Source: Geobacillus kaustophilus (GTDB taxonomy: Bacteria; Bacillota; Bacilli; Bacillales; Anoxybacillaceae). Taken from it: 64,000 nucleotides of DNA. Position 1 is the stretch's first letter; each line of letters begins with the position of its first letter. The DNA lies in assembly GCF_000948285.1 (NCBI RefSeq), contig NZ_JYBP01000003.1, positions 1,054,001-1,118,000 on the forward strand. Reading direction: 5' to 3'. Of this stretch, positions 26,327 to 35,196 are shown piece by piece. The notes under the pieces are model-generated. The model had not been told where the DNA came from and ran no database searches. It saw only the letters and a program-made list of their open reading frames with translations. The position numbers and the translations under genes were made by a program.

Positions 26327-28261
26327 ATGGGCCATGAGCGTTATCCGTTTGTTGTAGAAAAACATGAAAACTTTTTTGACAAGTTGAGCCAGTGGATCGG
26401 CGATGTTTTTTATGACATTTTGCCGGAAGCCGGCTTTGAGCTGCGCGACGAGCAAATTTATATGGCGTTTCAGCTCGAGCGGGCGTTTCGCGAAAAAAAG
26501 GTGATCTTCGCCGAAGCGGGAGTTGGCACAGGGAAAACGATCGTGTATTTGCTGTATGCAGTCTGCTACGCCCGCTATACCGGCAAGCCGGCTATTATCG
26601 CCTGCGCCGATGAGACGCTCATTGAGCAGCTCGTCAAAAAGGAAGGCGATATTGCGAAGCTATCGAACGTGCTCGGGCTGGAAATCGACGTCCGGCTGGC
26701 GAAATCGCCGGATCAATATTTGTGTTTGAATAAACTGGAAGAAGTGACGACGTATGACGATGACGACATCGAGCTGTATGAGCAAATTTACGATGAACTT
26801 CCGGCCTTCGTCCATGACAACAAACCGCTGCAGTCGTTCTACCGCTACGGCGACCGAAAAGAATACGCCCACCTGACTGATGAGCAGTGGAAAAAAATCG
26901 CCTGGGATCCGTTTCAAGACTGTTTCACGTGCGAAAAGAGGCACCGCTGCGGACAGACGCTTTGGCGCGACTATTACCGGAAGGCGGCGGATTTGATCGT
27001 CTGCTCGCACGATTTTTATATGGAACATGTTTGGACGTATGAAGCGCGCAAGCGGGAAGGACAGCTGCCGCTGTTGCCGGAAGCGAGCTGCGTCGTATTT
27101 GACGAAGGGCATTTATTGGAGTTCGCAGCGCAAAAGGCGTTGACATATCGAATGAAAGAGACGACGCTTGAGACGTTGCTGACACGTCTTCTTGAAAACG
27201 ACATCCGTGAAGAGCTCGCCTATTTGATTGAGGAGACGCTGGAGACGAGCACGCGCTTTTTTGATGAGCTGAAAGCGTGTGCGAAAGACGTTCCCGGTTC
27301 GAACCGGAAAGAAATTTTGCCGTCGCCGCGTCTTGAACAATGGGCGAAGCGGCTCCGCGGCCAAATGGTCGAAATCGGCAACGAGCTTGTGTTTGAAAGC
27401 GAGACGTATACGATCGATCATTACCAGCTGAACATTGTCGATGAATATTTGGACCAAATCCAGTATTCACTCGATTTGTTTTTAACAAACGCCGACGCCA
27501 TTACGTGGCTTGAGTCGTCGCGTCAAGAGGCGACGTTTGTCGTCATGCCGCGCACCGTTCAAGAAGTGCTGCGTGAAAAAGTGTTCGCGAAACGCATGCC
27601 GTTTGTCTTTTCGTCGGCAACACTATCAAATGGAAAATCATTCCAATATATAGCACAAAGCTTAGGCATTGATGACTATTTATCGTTCAGCGTGCCGTCG
27701 CCGTTTGATTATGACGAACAGATGACGATTTTTATGCCGACGTTCCGTGTGGATGAGACGCTGTTTGCCAAAAAATACGCATATGCGCTTAAAAAATTGC
27801 GCGAAACCGGAGGCCGGGCGCTCATCTTGTTCCCGACGCGCGAGGAGCTTCTTCAGTTTAAAGAGGCGGCAGCCGGCGAACCATTTTCGTTTTTGTTTGA
27901 AGGCGACCGCGAAATCAGCGATTTGGTCGCTGAATTTCAGCGTGAGGAAGAGACGGTGCTTTGTTCTGAACATTTATGGGAGGGGCTGGACATCCCGGGG
28001 CCGTCGCTGTCGAACGTCATCATTTGGTCGCTTCCGTATCCGCCGAACGATCCGGTGTTTCAGGCGAAGCGAAAAGCGTATCGCAACCCGTTTTGGGACG
28101 TCGATGTGCCGTATATGCTTCTTCGCCTTCGCCAAGGAGTCGGACGGCTCATTCGCACGCGTGATGACCGCGGCATCGTTTCCATTTTCGTCACCGACAG
28201 GGAAGAAGAACGGGTCATTGCGGCGATCAAAGACGTGTTGCCGACAGCGGTGAGGGGCTGA
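26327..28261 (+). CDS. DinG/XPD-family ATP-dependent helicase (YpvA)
   Basis: Superfamily 2 DNA helicase, 644 residues. Motif I is EAGVGTGKT, motif II DEGH, and motifs V-VI appear in LWEGLDIPGPSLSNV and RQGVGRLIRT. Cysteines around residues 130-225 (YLCLNK, DCFTCEKRHRCG) could hold the 4Fe-4S cluster of XPD/DinG helicases. The start is ATG 26327, eight bases after GGAGGGG; upstream ATGs are less well placed. The stop codon TGA (28259-28261) lies inside the terminal repeat of an inserted MITE-like element, so the C-terminus may differ from the ancestral one. Repair or recombination role inferred. Confidence 0.85.
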   Translation: MGHERYPFVVEKHENFFDKLSQWIGDVFYDILPEAGFELRDEQIYMAFQLERAFREKKVIFAEAGVGTGKTIVYLLYAVCYARYTGKPAIIACADETLIEQLVKKEGDIAKLSNVLGLEIDVRLAKSPDQYLCLNKLEEVTTYDDDDIELYEQIYDELPAFVHDNKPLQSFYRYGDRKEYAHLTDEQWKKIAWDPFQDCFTCEKRHRCGQTLWRDYYRKAADLIVCSHDFYMEHVWTYEARKREGQLPLLPEASCVVFDEGHLLEFAAQKALTYRMKETTLETLLTRLLENDIREELAYLIEETLETSTRFFDELKACAKDVPGSNRKEILPSPRLEQWAKRLRGQMVEIGNELVFESETYTIDHYQLNIVDEYLDQIQYSLDLFLTNADAITWLESSRQEATFVVMPRTVQEVLREKVFAKRMPFVFSSATLSNGKSFQYIAQSLGIDDYLSFSVPSPFDYDEQMTIFMPTFRVDETLFAKKYAYALKKLRETGGRALILFPTREELLQFKEAAAGEPFSFLFEGDREISDLVAEFQREEETVLCSEHLWEGLDIPGPSLSNVIIWSLPYPPNDPVFQAKRKAYRNPFWDVDVPYMLLRLRQGVGRLIRTRDDRGIVSIFVTDREEERVIAAIKDVLPTAVRG

Positions 28262-28373
28262 CCCAAAAGCGTCATTCTTCTCAAACGAAATACAACATAT
28301 TGCGCATGATTCATTGTTTCGTGGCGATATATGGTGATGAGCAAGGGTGTCCCGATCCTTTTGGGACACCCCC
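28254..28373 (-). mobile_element. MITE-like element, copy C (120 bp, inverted)
   Basis: Inverted copy of the elements at 23712 and 51469, with ends GGGGCTGACCCAAAAG (28254-28269) and its partner at 28358-28373. Internal sequence is nearly identical to the others. It lies between ypvA and ypwA and provides the ypvA stop codon. The GTGTCCC...GGGACAC hairpin plus T run near 28348-28379 should act as terminator for ypvA. Confidence 0.75.
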
Positions 28374-28482
28374 CTTTTTCATTTTCCATAAAAATAGCAT
28401 TTTCTCGCTGGCAAGCAGGAAAACGGCACCTTGTTATGGAAATGATGATACGGCCATGAAATACATAGGGGGACTGAGTATA

Positions 28483-29985
28483 GTGAAACCAATCGAAGCG
28501 CAGTTTTTGCAATACGTGAAAAAAATGACGGGCTACCGCGAAGCGATTGGCCTCATGTATTGGGATTTGCGGACTGGCGCCCCGAAAAAAGGGGTCGAGC
28601 AACGATCAGAAGTGATCGGCATGCTGTCAGAAGAAGTGTTTCGCATGTCAACATCTGAGGAGATGGCAGCATTTATCGCCAAGCTGTCGCCCAAAGCGGT
28701 CTACGAGCAACTGGATGACGTGACAAAGAAAACGCTTGATGAATGCAAAAAAGAATACGAGCGCAATAAAAAAATTCCAGCGGATGAATACAAAGAGTTT
28801 GTCGTGCTTTGTTCCAAAGCGGAAAGCGTTTGGGAAGAAGCGAAAGCGGCTGCTGATTTCGCCCGGTTTCGCCCATATTTGGAGCAAATCATCGAGTTTC
28901 AGCGCCGCTTTATCCATTATTGGGGGTATGAAGGACACCCGTACAATACGCTGCTTGATCAATACGAGCCGGGCATGACCGTCGATTTGCTTGATGAGCT
29001 GTTCAGCCGCCTGCGCGAACGCATCGTCCCGCTTGTGCACGCCATTTCCGTCGCGTCCGACAAGCCGGACACGTCCTTTTTGTTCGCGCCGTTTCCAAAA
29101 GAAAAGCAGCGCGCTTTTCTGCTTGAGTTGCTTAAAGAGCTCGGCTATGATTTTGGCAAGGGGCGGCTTGATGAGACGGTCCATCCATTTGCGATCGGGC
29201 TCAACCCGAACGATGTGCGCATTACGACGCGCTACGACGAGCGCGACTTCCGCACCGCAGTGTTTGGCACGATCCATGAATGCGGCCATGCGCTGTATGA
29301 ACAGCACATTTCCGAGGCGCTTGTCGGCACGCCGCTTGCAAGCGGGGCGTCGATGGGTATTCATGAATCGCAGTCGCTCTTTTTTGAAAATATGATTGGA
29401 CGCCACTACGCGTTTTGGAAGCGCCACTACCCACGCCTGCAGCAATACGCGCCCACGCAGTTCGCCGATGTTTCGCTTGATGCGTTTTACCGGGCGATCA
29501 ATGAAGCGAAGCCGTCGCTCATTCGCATTGAAGCCGATGAATTGACGTACCCGCTTCATATCATCATCCGCTACGAAATCGAAAAACAGCTGTTTGCCGG
29601 GAAGATTGAAGCGGCCGACTTGCCGGATGCATGGAATGAGAAATATGAACAATACCTTGGCATCCGCCCGCACAACGATGCGGTCGGCGTCTTGCAGGAC
29701 GTCCATTGGTCTGGCGGCAGCTTCGGCTATTTCCCCTCGTATGCGCTCGGCTATATGTATGCGGCGCAATTCAAGCAAGCGATGGAAAAAGAGTTGGATG
29801 TAGCTGGGCTGCTTGAAGAGGGGAACATCGCACCGATCCGTGAATGGCTGACCGTTCATATCCACCAGTTTGGAAAAATGAAAAAGCCGCTCGAACTTGT
29901 GCGCGATGCGACGGGTGAAACGCTGAAAGCCGATTATCTTATTCAATATTTAGAAGAAAAATATAAGGCGCTTTATCGATTATAG
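28483..29985 (+). CDS. Carboxypeptidase Taq (M32 metallopeptidase, YpwA)
   Basis: Zinc carboxypeptidase, 500 residues, almost exactly the family length. The active-site motif HECGH (HEXXH) is in FGTIHECGHALYEQH, followed by GIHESQSLFFEN holding the third ligand glutamate, and YPLHIIIRYEIEK further on. M32 enzymes are thermostable cytosolic carboxypeptidases of broad specificity. The frame extends back to 28300 through the MITE, but GTG 28483 after AGGGGGA is the proper start. It follows ypvA as in B. subtilis, and a bidirectional terminator closes it. Confidence 0.9.
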   Translation: MKPIEAQFLQYVKKMTGYREAIGLMYWDLRTGAPKKGVEQRSEVIGMLSEEVFRMSTSEEMAAFIAKLSPKAVYEQLDDVTKKTLDECKKEYERNKKIPADEYKEFVVLCSKAESVWEEAKAAADFARFRPYLEQIIEFQRRFIHYWGYEGHPYNTLLDQYEPGMTVDLLDELFSRLRERIVPLVHAISVASDKPDTSFLFAPFPKEKQRAFLLELLKELGYDFGKGRLDETVHPFAIGLNPNDVRITTRYDERDFRTAVFGTIHECGHALYEQHISEALVGTPLASGASMGIHESQSLFFENMIGRHYAFWKRHYPRLQQYAPTQFADVSLDAFYRAINEAKPSLIRIEADELTYPLHIIIRYEIEKQLFAGKIEAADLPDAWNEKYEQYLGIRPHNDAVGVLQDVHWSGGSFGYFPSYALGYMYAAQFKQAMEKELDVAGLLEEGNIAPIREWLTVHIHQFGKMKKPLELVRDATGETLKADYLIQYLEEKYKALYRL

Positions 29986-30093
29986 AACAGGCGCGTCAGT
30001 GCAAACATCGTTCTTACGCTGTTCGTTGGGATGTCTCAAAGGGCTGCTTTTCTGTCGACAAATATTGTGTCTCAGTTTTATGCACATAAAGAG

Positions 30094-30124
30094 GAAGGTG
30101 TCCCGACTGCTTGGGGACACCTTC
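30094..30124. terminator. Bidirectional terminator between ypwA and the cytochrome oxidase genes
   Basis: GAAGGTGTCCC (30094-30104) pairs with GGGACACCTTC (30114-30124). The core GTGTCCC/GGGACAC resembles the MITE-like element ends found elsewhere in this window. Confidence 0.75.
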
Positions 30125-30129
30125 TTGTT

Positions 30130-31779
30130 TCACCATAATTTGTATCCTTTCGACCCCGGCGGAGCGTTTTGAATGATGTCGATAATCGGCACCGTATAGG
30201 CGATTAAAATGAGCGCAACAACGAGGCCGATCCAAAGTTTCCAGTTTTCAAGCGCCAGCGCAGCCCGTTCATACGGAGCGGCCGCCTCGGCGACCGGAAA
30301 CTCCGTTTCGCCTTTCGGAGCGAAAAATGCCAAGTTGATGACGATCACGAGAATCAAAATAATGCCGATGAACAAAATGGTGCCGCCGACCGCCTGAGCG
30401 ATTTGATACGGGATCCATTCAAGCGCTTGCGGCGAATTGCCGTACGTTGAGAACGCCGAGCGTCGCGGTGCGCCGAGCAGACCGGCGAAATGCATCGAGC
30501 CGGACATGAACGTCATCCCAACCGCCCAAACGATTGTTTGAATGATGGCGAGCCGGTTCATCGCTTTCGTCATCACCCGGCCGGTCAGGTGCGGAATAAG
30601 CCAATACGATGCGCCGAAAAATGTTAAGACAACGGTCGTCGCTACGGTTAAATGGAAGTGGCCAGTCACCCAAATTGTATTATGGACGACTTGGTTGAGC
30701 TGATGCGAGGCGTTAATGATGCCGCCCGTGCCCGCCGGAATGAAAAACAGCATCCCGACAAACGGCGCGAAAAACCGAGCATCGCCCCAAGGCAATTTTT
30801 TGAACCAGCCGAACAAGCCGGTCGCCCCTTGCGAGCGGCCGTACGATTCAAACGTCGCAAACATAGCGAATGCGGTCATGAGCGACGGAATGATGACCAT
30901 GAACGTCAAAACGACTTGCACGTATTTCCAAAACGGCGAAATCCCTGGCTCAAGCAATTGGTGATGGAAGCCGACCGGAATCGAAAACAGCAAAAACAAG
31001 ATGAATGCCAGCCGTGCGAGCGAATCGGAGAACATTTTGCCGCCGATCACTTTCGGAATGACGGCGTACCAAACCATATACGCCGGCAATAGCCAGAAGT
31101 AGACGAGCGGATGCCCGAAATACCAAAACAGCGTCCGGCTCAAAAGCACGTTCACCCGATCGGTGAGTCCGAGCGACCACGGAATAAGCTGGAAGACAAC
31201 AGTCGCGGCAACGCCGAGCGTGCAGACGAGCCATAGCACCATATTCGTCACGGACATGAACGCCAGCAGCGGGCTCACTTGACCGCGGTGCGCCTTCCGC
31301 CAGCGTGCGTAATGGGCAAACATTCCAAAGCCGCTCACCCAGCTGCCGACGACGACAAGCGCCAAGCCGATGTAAAAGCCGGCGTGCGCCTGAAGCGGCG
31401 CATAAAACGTATACAAGACAGACGCCTTGCCGGTTAAGATGAAAAACGCACTCATGGCTGTTCCGATTGTCATCAGCCAAAAACCGATCCAACCGGTCCG
31501 GCGCGAACCGTCTGAGAGCGCCCCGGTTGTACGGCTGACCGCGGCGAACTGAAAGCCGATAATGAAAAACGTCGTCAGCACGAGTCCAAGCAAGACGCCG
31601 TGCGTCGTCAAAATCGTGTAATAGCTGACCCCAGCCGGGAGCTCAAACTTGCCGGAACGGACTAATGTTTGCAATAGGCCGGCGAACCCCCCGAGCGCGA
31701 GGGCGGTAAAGGCGACGAACAAATGGGCAAGCGCCAGTTTCGCATCGCGGCGATCGACTTTTTCCAACGGTTGTGCCAT
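30130..31779 (-). CDS. cbaA: ba3-type cytochrome c oxidase subunit I
   Basis: Heme-copper oxidase catalytic subunit, 549 residues with about 13 membrane helices. Ligand motifs include HGVLLGLVLTTF (low-spin heme region), FGHPLVYFWLLPAYMVWY (copper B histidine with the Tyr region of B-type oxidases) and VTGHFHLTVATTVVLTFF. It reduces O2 to water at a heme-copper centre and pumps protons. Length and companion subunits fit the b(o/a)3 oxidase of thermophilic bacilli. The ATG follows GGTGGAGTAAC, next to the cbaB stop. Last gene of a minus-strand operon. Confidence 0.9.
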   Translation of the reverse strand: MAQPLEKVDRRDAKLALAHLFVAFTALALGGFAGLLQTLVRSGKFELPAGVSYYTILTTHGVLLGLVLTTFFIIGFQFAAVSRTTGALSDGSRRTGWIGFWLMTIGTAMSAFFILTGKASVLYTFYAPLQAHAGFYIGLALVVVGSWVSGFGMFAHYARWRKAHRGQVSPLLAFMSVTNMVLWLVCTLGVAATVVFQLIPWSLGLTDRVNVLLSRTLFWYFGHPLVYFWLLPAYMVWYAVIPKVIGGKMFSDSLARLAFILFLLFSIPVGFHHQLLEPGISPFWKYVQVVLTFMVIIPSLMTAFAMFATFESYGRSQGATGLFGWFKKLPWGDARFFAPFVGMLFFIPAGTGGIINASHQLNQVVHNTIWVTGHFHLTVATTVVLTFFGASYWLIPHLTGRVMTKAMNRLAIIQTIVWAVGMTFMSGSMHFAGLLGAPRRSAFSTYGNSPQALEWIPYQIAQAVGGTILFIGIILILVIVINLAFFAPKGETEFPVAEAAAPYERAALALENWKLWIGLVVALILIAYTVPIIDIIQNAPPGSKGYKLW

Positions 31780-31780
31780 G

Positions 31781-32251
31781 TTACTCCACCACCTTTATGC
31801 GCGCCGTCATCATATGGTGGCCGGCGCCGCAATATTCGTTGCAAAGAATCGTATATTCGCCCGGTTTGTCAAACGTGGTTGTTAAGCTGTTCACATAACC
31901 GGGTTCGACCATCATGTTCACGTTCGTTCCCGGGATTTCAAATCCGTGGATGACGTCTTTCGAAGTGACGTTGATCGTCACTTTCGCTCCTTTTGGAATT
32001 TCGATCGCATTCGGTGTAAAAGAAAACGCGGCGACGACGATGTTCAACTCGTATTCCTTGTCTCCTTTTTTGACGAGCCCCGGATGATCAAACGGCGGGG
32101 TCGAATCGACTTTTTCTGGATCGATCGTCGTCAGGCAGCTCGGCGGCTGCTGTCCGGCGGCGAAGGCGCTTACGCCGACGACTGTCAAAAAGACGATCAA
32201 ACAGCCGATGCCAAACACAAGCCAAATTTTTTCATACTTATGGATGTGCAT
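31781..32251 (-). CDS. cbaB: ba3-type cytochrome c oxidase subunit II (CuA)
   Basis: A 156-residue subunit with one N-terminal transmembrane helix (about 9-31) and a cupredoxin domain outside. The CuA ligands are visible: His in KDVIHGFEIPG and the CNEYCGAGHHMM cluster with two Cys, His and Met. It accepts electrons from cytochrome c and passes them to subunit I. The single helix is typical of ba3-type enzymes (two in aa3 type). ATG after AAAGGAGGAAC. It lies one base from cbaA. Confidence 0.9.
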   Translation of the reverse strand: MHIHKYEKIWLVFGIGCLIVFLTVVGVSAFAAGQQPPSCLTTIDPEKVDSTPPFDHPGLVKKGDKEYELNIVVAAFSFTPNAIEIPKGAKVTINVTSKDVIHGFEIPGTNVNMMVEPGYVNSLTTTFDKPGEYTILCNEYCGAGHHMMTARIKVVE

Positions 32252-32272
32252 TCCAAGTTCCTCCTTTGCCGT

Positions 32273-32419
32273 TTACAGGCGGTGCAAAAATAACAAGTAG
32301 ACGCTGACCCAGGCAAAAATGATGAAAAAGCCAAGCAAAAACACGGATGCCAGCGTGCCTTTGAGCGCCGGCTCTTTTTCCTGTTTCGTTTGCCGGGCCG
32401 CTTCAGCTGTTTTTGCCAT
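32273..32419 (-). CDS. Cytochrome c oxidase subunit IIa-like small membrane protein
   Basis: A 48-residue protein, MAKTAEAARQTKQEKEPALK followed by one hydrophobic helix ending YLLFLHRL. It is the first gene of the oxidase operon, 21 bases before cbaB. Its size, one helix and position match the subunit IIa of ba3 oxidases, which supplies the helix missing from their short subunit II. The ATG has AAGGGGGG upstream. It is too short for ordinary ORF calling but well supported by context. Confidence 0.75.
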   Translation of the reverse strand: MAKTAEAARQTKQEKEPALKGTLASVFLLGFFIIFAWVSVYLLFLHRL

Positions 32420-32622
32420 GTTTGATCCCCCCTTGCTTTGTTGGATTCATTCCCCATAACAGCAATTCGGCAGGTGCGCCAAACGGCCCTTTCCCCGCTT
32501 TGACACTATCATAACTGTACAAAACTGGGGCAACAGTGACTTTTCTCACAAAAATGATGCTGGAAGTGTGAACAAATGGTGACGTTTGTGAAAAAATGAT
32601 GAAAAAGTATGACGGCAAAGGG

Positions 32623-32830
32623 ATGAAGGGAACGCTCTCCCGTCTACGCTAGGGCGTAGAAATTGGGAATTTTTTCGGAACAACCGCCATGCGGCAGGAT
32701 CTCTGTGCGTCCCGCGGTTCAGTTGCCTTGTGAAGGCAACAAACTCAATCTTTGGACGGCACTCCCGTCTTGGTCACGGGCAGCTTCGCATGGCGGCTCC
32801 CATTTTCGTTAGAAGTAAGAGTCTTCACGG
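32623..32830 (+). ncRNA. Orphan structured RNA, HEARO/omega RNA-like, with IS200/IS605-like palindromes
   Basis: An intergenic block with a dense set of stems: CTACGC/GCGTAG (32644-32659) near the left end; a 10-bp outer stem CCGCCATGCG/CGCATGGCGG (32684-32693 with 32787-32796); GTGCGTCC with GGACGGCAC (32705-32712, 32754-32762); a perfect GTTGCCTT/AAGGCAAC (32722-32740); CCCGT/ACGGG (32764-32780); and GAAG/CTTC (32812-32826). The left boundary is an ATGA (32623), the insertion preference reported for HEARO elements, the omega RNAs of IscB. No iscB gene follows. Identity is inferred; the structure is seen. A different leader RNA is possible. Confidence 0.45.
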
Positions 32831-32844
32831 TTGGAGAGGACAAA

Positions 32845-32883
32845 CGAATAATAAGGGTATTTTAGTTTTAAATGTTCGCTTTT
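32845..32883 (+). promoter_or_regulatory. Candidate PurR operator (two inverted PurBoxes)
   Basis: CGAATAAT (32845-32852) faces AATGTTCGCTTTT (32871-32883). The second box reads AAAAGCGAACATT on the other strand, 12 of 13 matches to the Bacillus PurBox AWWWCCGAACWWT; the first is weaker. B. subtilis xpt-pbuX is under both PurR and a guanine riboswitch, as seems true here. A -10 (TATACT, 32921-32926) follows. Confidence 0.5.
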
Positions 32884-32950
32884 TTGTCGGAAACGGCTTC
32901 CCAAACGCCGCTGCTCGTGGTATACTGCTAATAACTGAATCACGCTGACT

Positions 32951-33021
32951 CACTCATATAATCGCAAGAATATGGCTTGCGAGTCTCTACCAGCCGACCG
33001 TAAATCGGCTGACTATGAGTG
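32951..33021 (+). promoter_or_regulatory. Purine (guanine-type) riboswitch aptamer
   Basis: The P1 stem CACTCAT/ATGAGTG closes the aptamer. Core elements ATATAATCGC, AATATGGC, GTCTCTACC and CCGTAAATCGG match the purine riboswitch, and the two loops can form the usual contacts. The specificity base in GACTATGAG is C, which selects guanine, hypoxanthine or xanthine rather than adenine. It controls xpt-pbuX. GGCAATGTC just after it can pair with GACATTGCC of the terminator, so ligand binding favours termination. Confidence 0.95.
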
Positions 33022-33081
33022 GCAATGTCAAGGGAAGGGGGCAATGATGTTTTGCGCCTTTCTTTTGGCTTGGCTTAAAAG

Positions 33082-33122
33082 ACATTGCCTGACTCATGGA
33101 ATGAGTGAGGCCGGTGTTTTTT
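33082..33122 (+). terminator. Riboswitch-controlled terminator before xpt
   Basis: ACATTGCCTGACTCAT (33082-33097) pairs with ATGAGTGAGGCCGGTGT (33101-33117), followed by six T. Its 5' strand can pair instead with the end of the aptamer (antiterminator). Confidence 0.85.
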
Positions 33123-33150
33123 AAGCTTTTTTTATTGGGGGGAACCAAAT

Positions 33151-33738
33151 ATGCGTGAGTTGCTTGAGAAAATCGCCGCTGAAGGGGAGGTCGCCACGGA
33201 CGGGGTGCTGAAAGTCGACCGGTTTTTAAACCATCAAGTGGATCCTCAGCTGATGAAGCGAATCGGCGAGGAGTTTGCCGATCGGTTTCGCGACGAGCGG
33301 CCGACGAAAGTATTGACGCTCGAGTCGTCCGGCATCAGCCCGGCGCTTATGGCCGCCTATGAACTCGGCATTCCGCTTGTCGTTGCCCGCAAGCGGCGGC
33401 CGTTGACGATGACCGGCGACGTGTACCGCACGGAAGTATACTCCTTTACAAAGCAAGAGGCAAATGAAATCATCGTTTCTCGCTCGCTGCTCGGCTGCGG
33501 CGACCGGGTGCTGATCATTGATGATTTTTTAGCCAACGGCCAAGCGGCGCTCGGAATGGCAGAGATCATCGAGCAAGCGGGGGCTGATATGGTCGGCATC
33601 GGTATTGTCATTGAAAAAGCGTTTCAAGACGGCGGCCGGCTGCTTCGTTCGCGGGGCTTCCGTGTTGTGTCGCTCGCCCGCATCGCATCGCTTGATGGTG
33701 GCGCCATTCAATTTGCTGACGAGGTGATGATTCGATGA
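33151..33738 (+). CDS. xpt: Xanthine phosphoribosyltransferase
   Basis: Cytosolic salvage enzyme, 195 residues, which makes XMP from xanthine and PRPP. The PRPP-binding loop is [14 protein letters not shown]; the N-terminal part [13 protein letters not shown] and the flexible loop around [11 protein letters not shown] are typical of Xpt. The ATG follows GGGGGGA. The stop overlaps the pbuX start (ATGA), coupling uptake and salvage. Regulation by the upstream guanine riboswitch and probable PurR site is clear from the leader. Confidence 0.95.
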   Translation: MRELLEKIAAEGEVATDGVLKVDRFLNHQVDPQLMKRIGEEFADRFRDERPTKVLTLESSGISPALMAAYELGIPLVVARKRRPLTMTGDVYRTEVYSFTKQEANEIIVSRSLLGCGDRVLIIDDFLANGQAALGMAEIIEQAGADMVGIGIVIEKAFQDGGRLLRSRGFRVVSLARIASLDGGAIQFADEVMIR

Positions 33739-35042
33739 AGATGAAATGGTGGCAAGTTGGGTCGCTCGGCATCCAACATGTATTGGCCATGTACGCCGGG
33801 GCGATCGTCGTTCCGCTCATCGTCGGTGGGGCGCTGCATTTAACGAGCGAGCAGCTGACGTATTTAGTGGCCATTGACTTATTGACGTGCGGCATTGCGA
33901 CGTTTTTGCAAGCGTGGAAAAACAAGTGGTTTGGCATCGGCTTGCCAGTTATGCTTGGCTGCACATTTACGGCGGTCGGGCCGATGATTGCTATTGGTGG
34001 ACAGTATGGGATGCCGGCGGTGTATGGGGCGATCCTTTGCGCCGGAGCGGTTGTGGTGCTCATCAGTCCGTATTTTGGCAAATTGCGGACGTTGTTTCCG
34101 CCAGTTGTCACCGGTTCGGTCGTGACCGTCATTGGCTTGACGCTCATCCCGGCAGCGGTGAACAATATGGCCGGCGGGCAAGGGGCGAAAGACTTTGGTG
34201 ATCCGGCTAACTTGGCGCTGTCGTTTGGCGTGCTTGCGCTCATTATCGTGTTGTACCGCTGCTTCAAAGGGTTCATTCGTTCCATTGCCATTTTGCTCGG
34301 CATGGCAGCTGGCACGGCAACAGCGGCCATGATGGGAAAAGTGAACTGGACAGCGGTCGCTGAGGCATCGTGGGTTCATTGGCCGCAGCCGTTTTACTTC
34401 GGCGTCCCGTCGTTTCATGGGCCCGCTGTTTTCACAATGGTGCTCGTCGCGATCGTCAGCCTTGTCGAATCGACCGGCGTCTACTTCGCTTTATCCGACA
34501 TTTGCCGCCGGCGGCTGACGGATGATGATTTGGCGGGCGGCTACCGCGCCGAGGGATTGGCTATCATCATCGGCGGGCTGCTGAACGCGTTTCCGTACAC
34601 GACGTACTCGCAAAACGTCGGTCTTGTTCAACTATCGGGCGTGAAAACGCGCAGCGTCATTTACGCCGCGGCGGCGTTCCTCGTTTTGCTTGGGTTCGTG
34701 CCGAAAATCGCCGCGGTGGCGACGATCATACCAGCACCGGTTTTAGGCGGGGCGATGCTCGCGATGTTCGGCATGGTCATTGCCTACGGTGTAAAAATGT
34801 TAAGCCAAGTTGACCTAACGTCACAAGAAAACTTGCTGGTCATCGCCTGCTCGGTCGGCGTGGGGCTTGGAGTGACGGCGGTGCCGAACTTGTTTGCCGA
34901 GCTGCCGACCGGCTTGCGCATTTTAACCGACAGCGGCATCGTCGCCGGCAGCATGACCGCCATCATCTTAAACGCCGTCTTCCATTTCGGTAAGGCAAGA
35001 AAATCGGCTGCACTGCCGCTGCAGGAACAAAAAATCTCATAA
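33735..35042 (+). CDS. pbuX: Xanthine permease
   Basis: NCS2-family purine permease, 435 residues, with 12-14 membrane helices. The family signature appears as [18 protein letters not shown] at the start and, later, [19 protein letters not shown] and [20 protein letters not shown]. It imports xanthine with protons for Xpt. The ATG overlaps the xpt stop and follows GAGGTGA. The gene ends at a strong terminator. Confidence 0.95.
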   Translation: MKMKWWQVGSLGIQHVLAMYAGAIVVPLIVGGALHLTSEQLTYLVAIDLLTCGIATFLQAWKNKWFGIGLPVMLGCTFTAVGPMIAIGGQYGMPAVYGAILCAGAVVVLISPYFGKLRTLFPPVVTGSVVTVIGLTLIPAAVNNMAGGQGAKDFGDPANLALSFGVLALIIVLYRCFKGFIRSIAILLGMAAGTATAAMMGKVNWTAVAEASWVHWPQPFYFGVPSFHGPAVFTMVLVAIVSLVESTGVYFALSDICRRRLTDDDLAGGYRAEGLAIIIGGLLNAFPYTTYSQNVGLVQLSGVKTRSVIYAAAAFLVLLGFVPKIAAVATIIPAPVLGGAMLAMFGMVIAYGVKMLSQVDLTSQENLLVIACSVGVGLGVTAVPNLFAELPTGLRILTDSGIVAGSMTAIILNAVFHFGKARKSAALPLQEQKIS

Positions 35043-35061
35043 TTCTGGTCATGGACTTGGT

Positions 35062-35111
35062 AGTCATCTTCATTTTCCGGGTGTCGCTTGGGAAATGGGG
35101 ATGACTTTTTC
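35062..35111 (+). terminator. Terminator of xpt-pbuX
   Basis: AGTCATC (35062-35068) and inner CATTT/AAATG segments pair with the strand ending GGATGACT (about 35098-35105), followed by a T run. Confidence 0.75.
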
Positions 35112-35196
35112 TTGTTTGCGCCTCGATTGACGGGAAGAATGCTAGAAGATGGTGAAAGGCTGATGGTATAATGGAGAGGAAAAAGGAGGTGAAACA

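Noticed and set aside
28300-28482. Upstream extension of the M32 carboxypeptidase frame
   Set aside because: These codons lie in the inserted element and in a region without family similarity; GTG 28483 gives the normal length.
28648-29946. 432-codon open frame on the minus strand, antisense to ypwA
   Set aside because: It is a mirror frame caused by codon bias of the GC-rich gene; motifs of M32 are on the plus strand.
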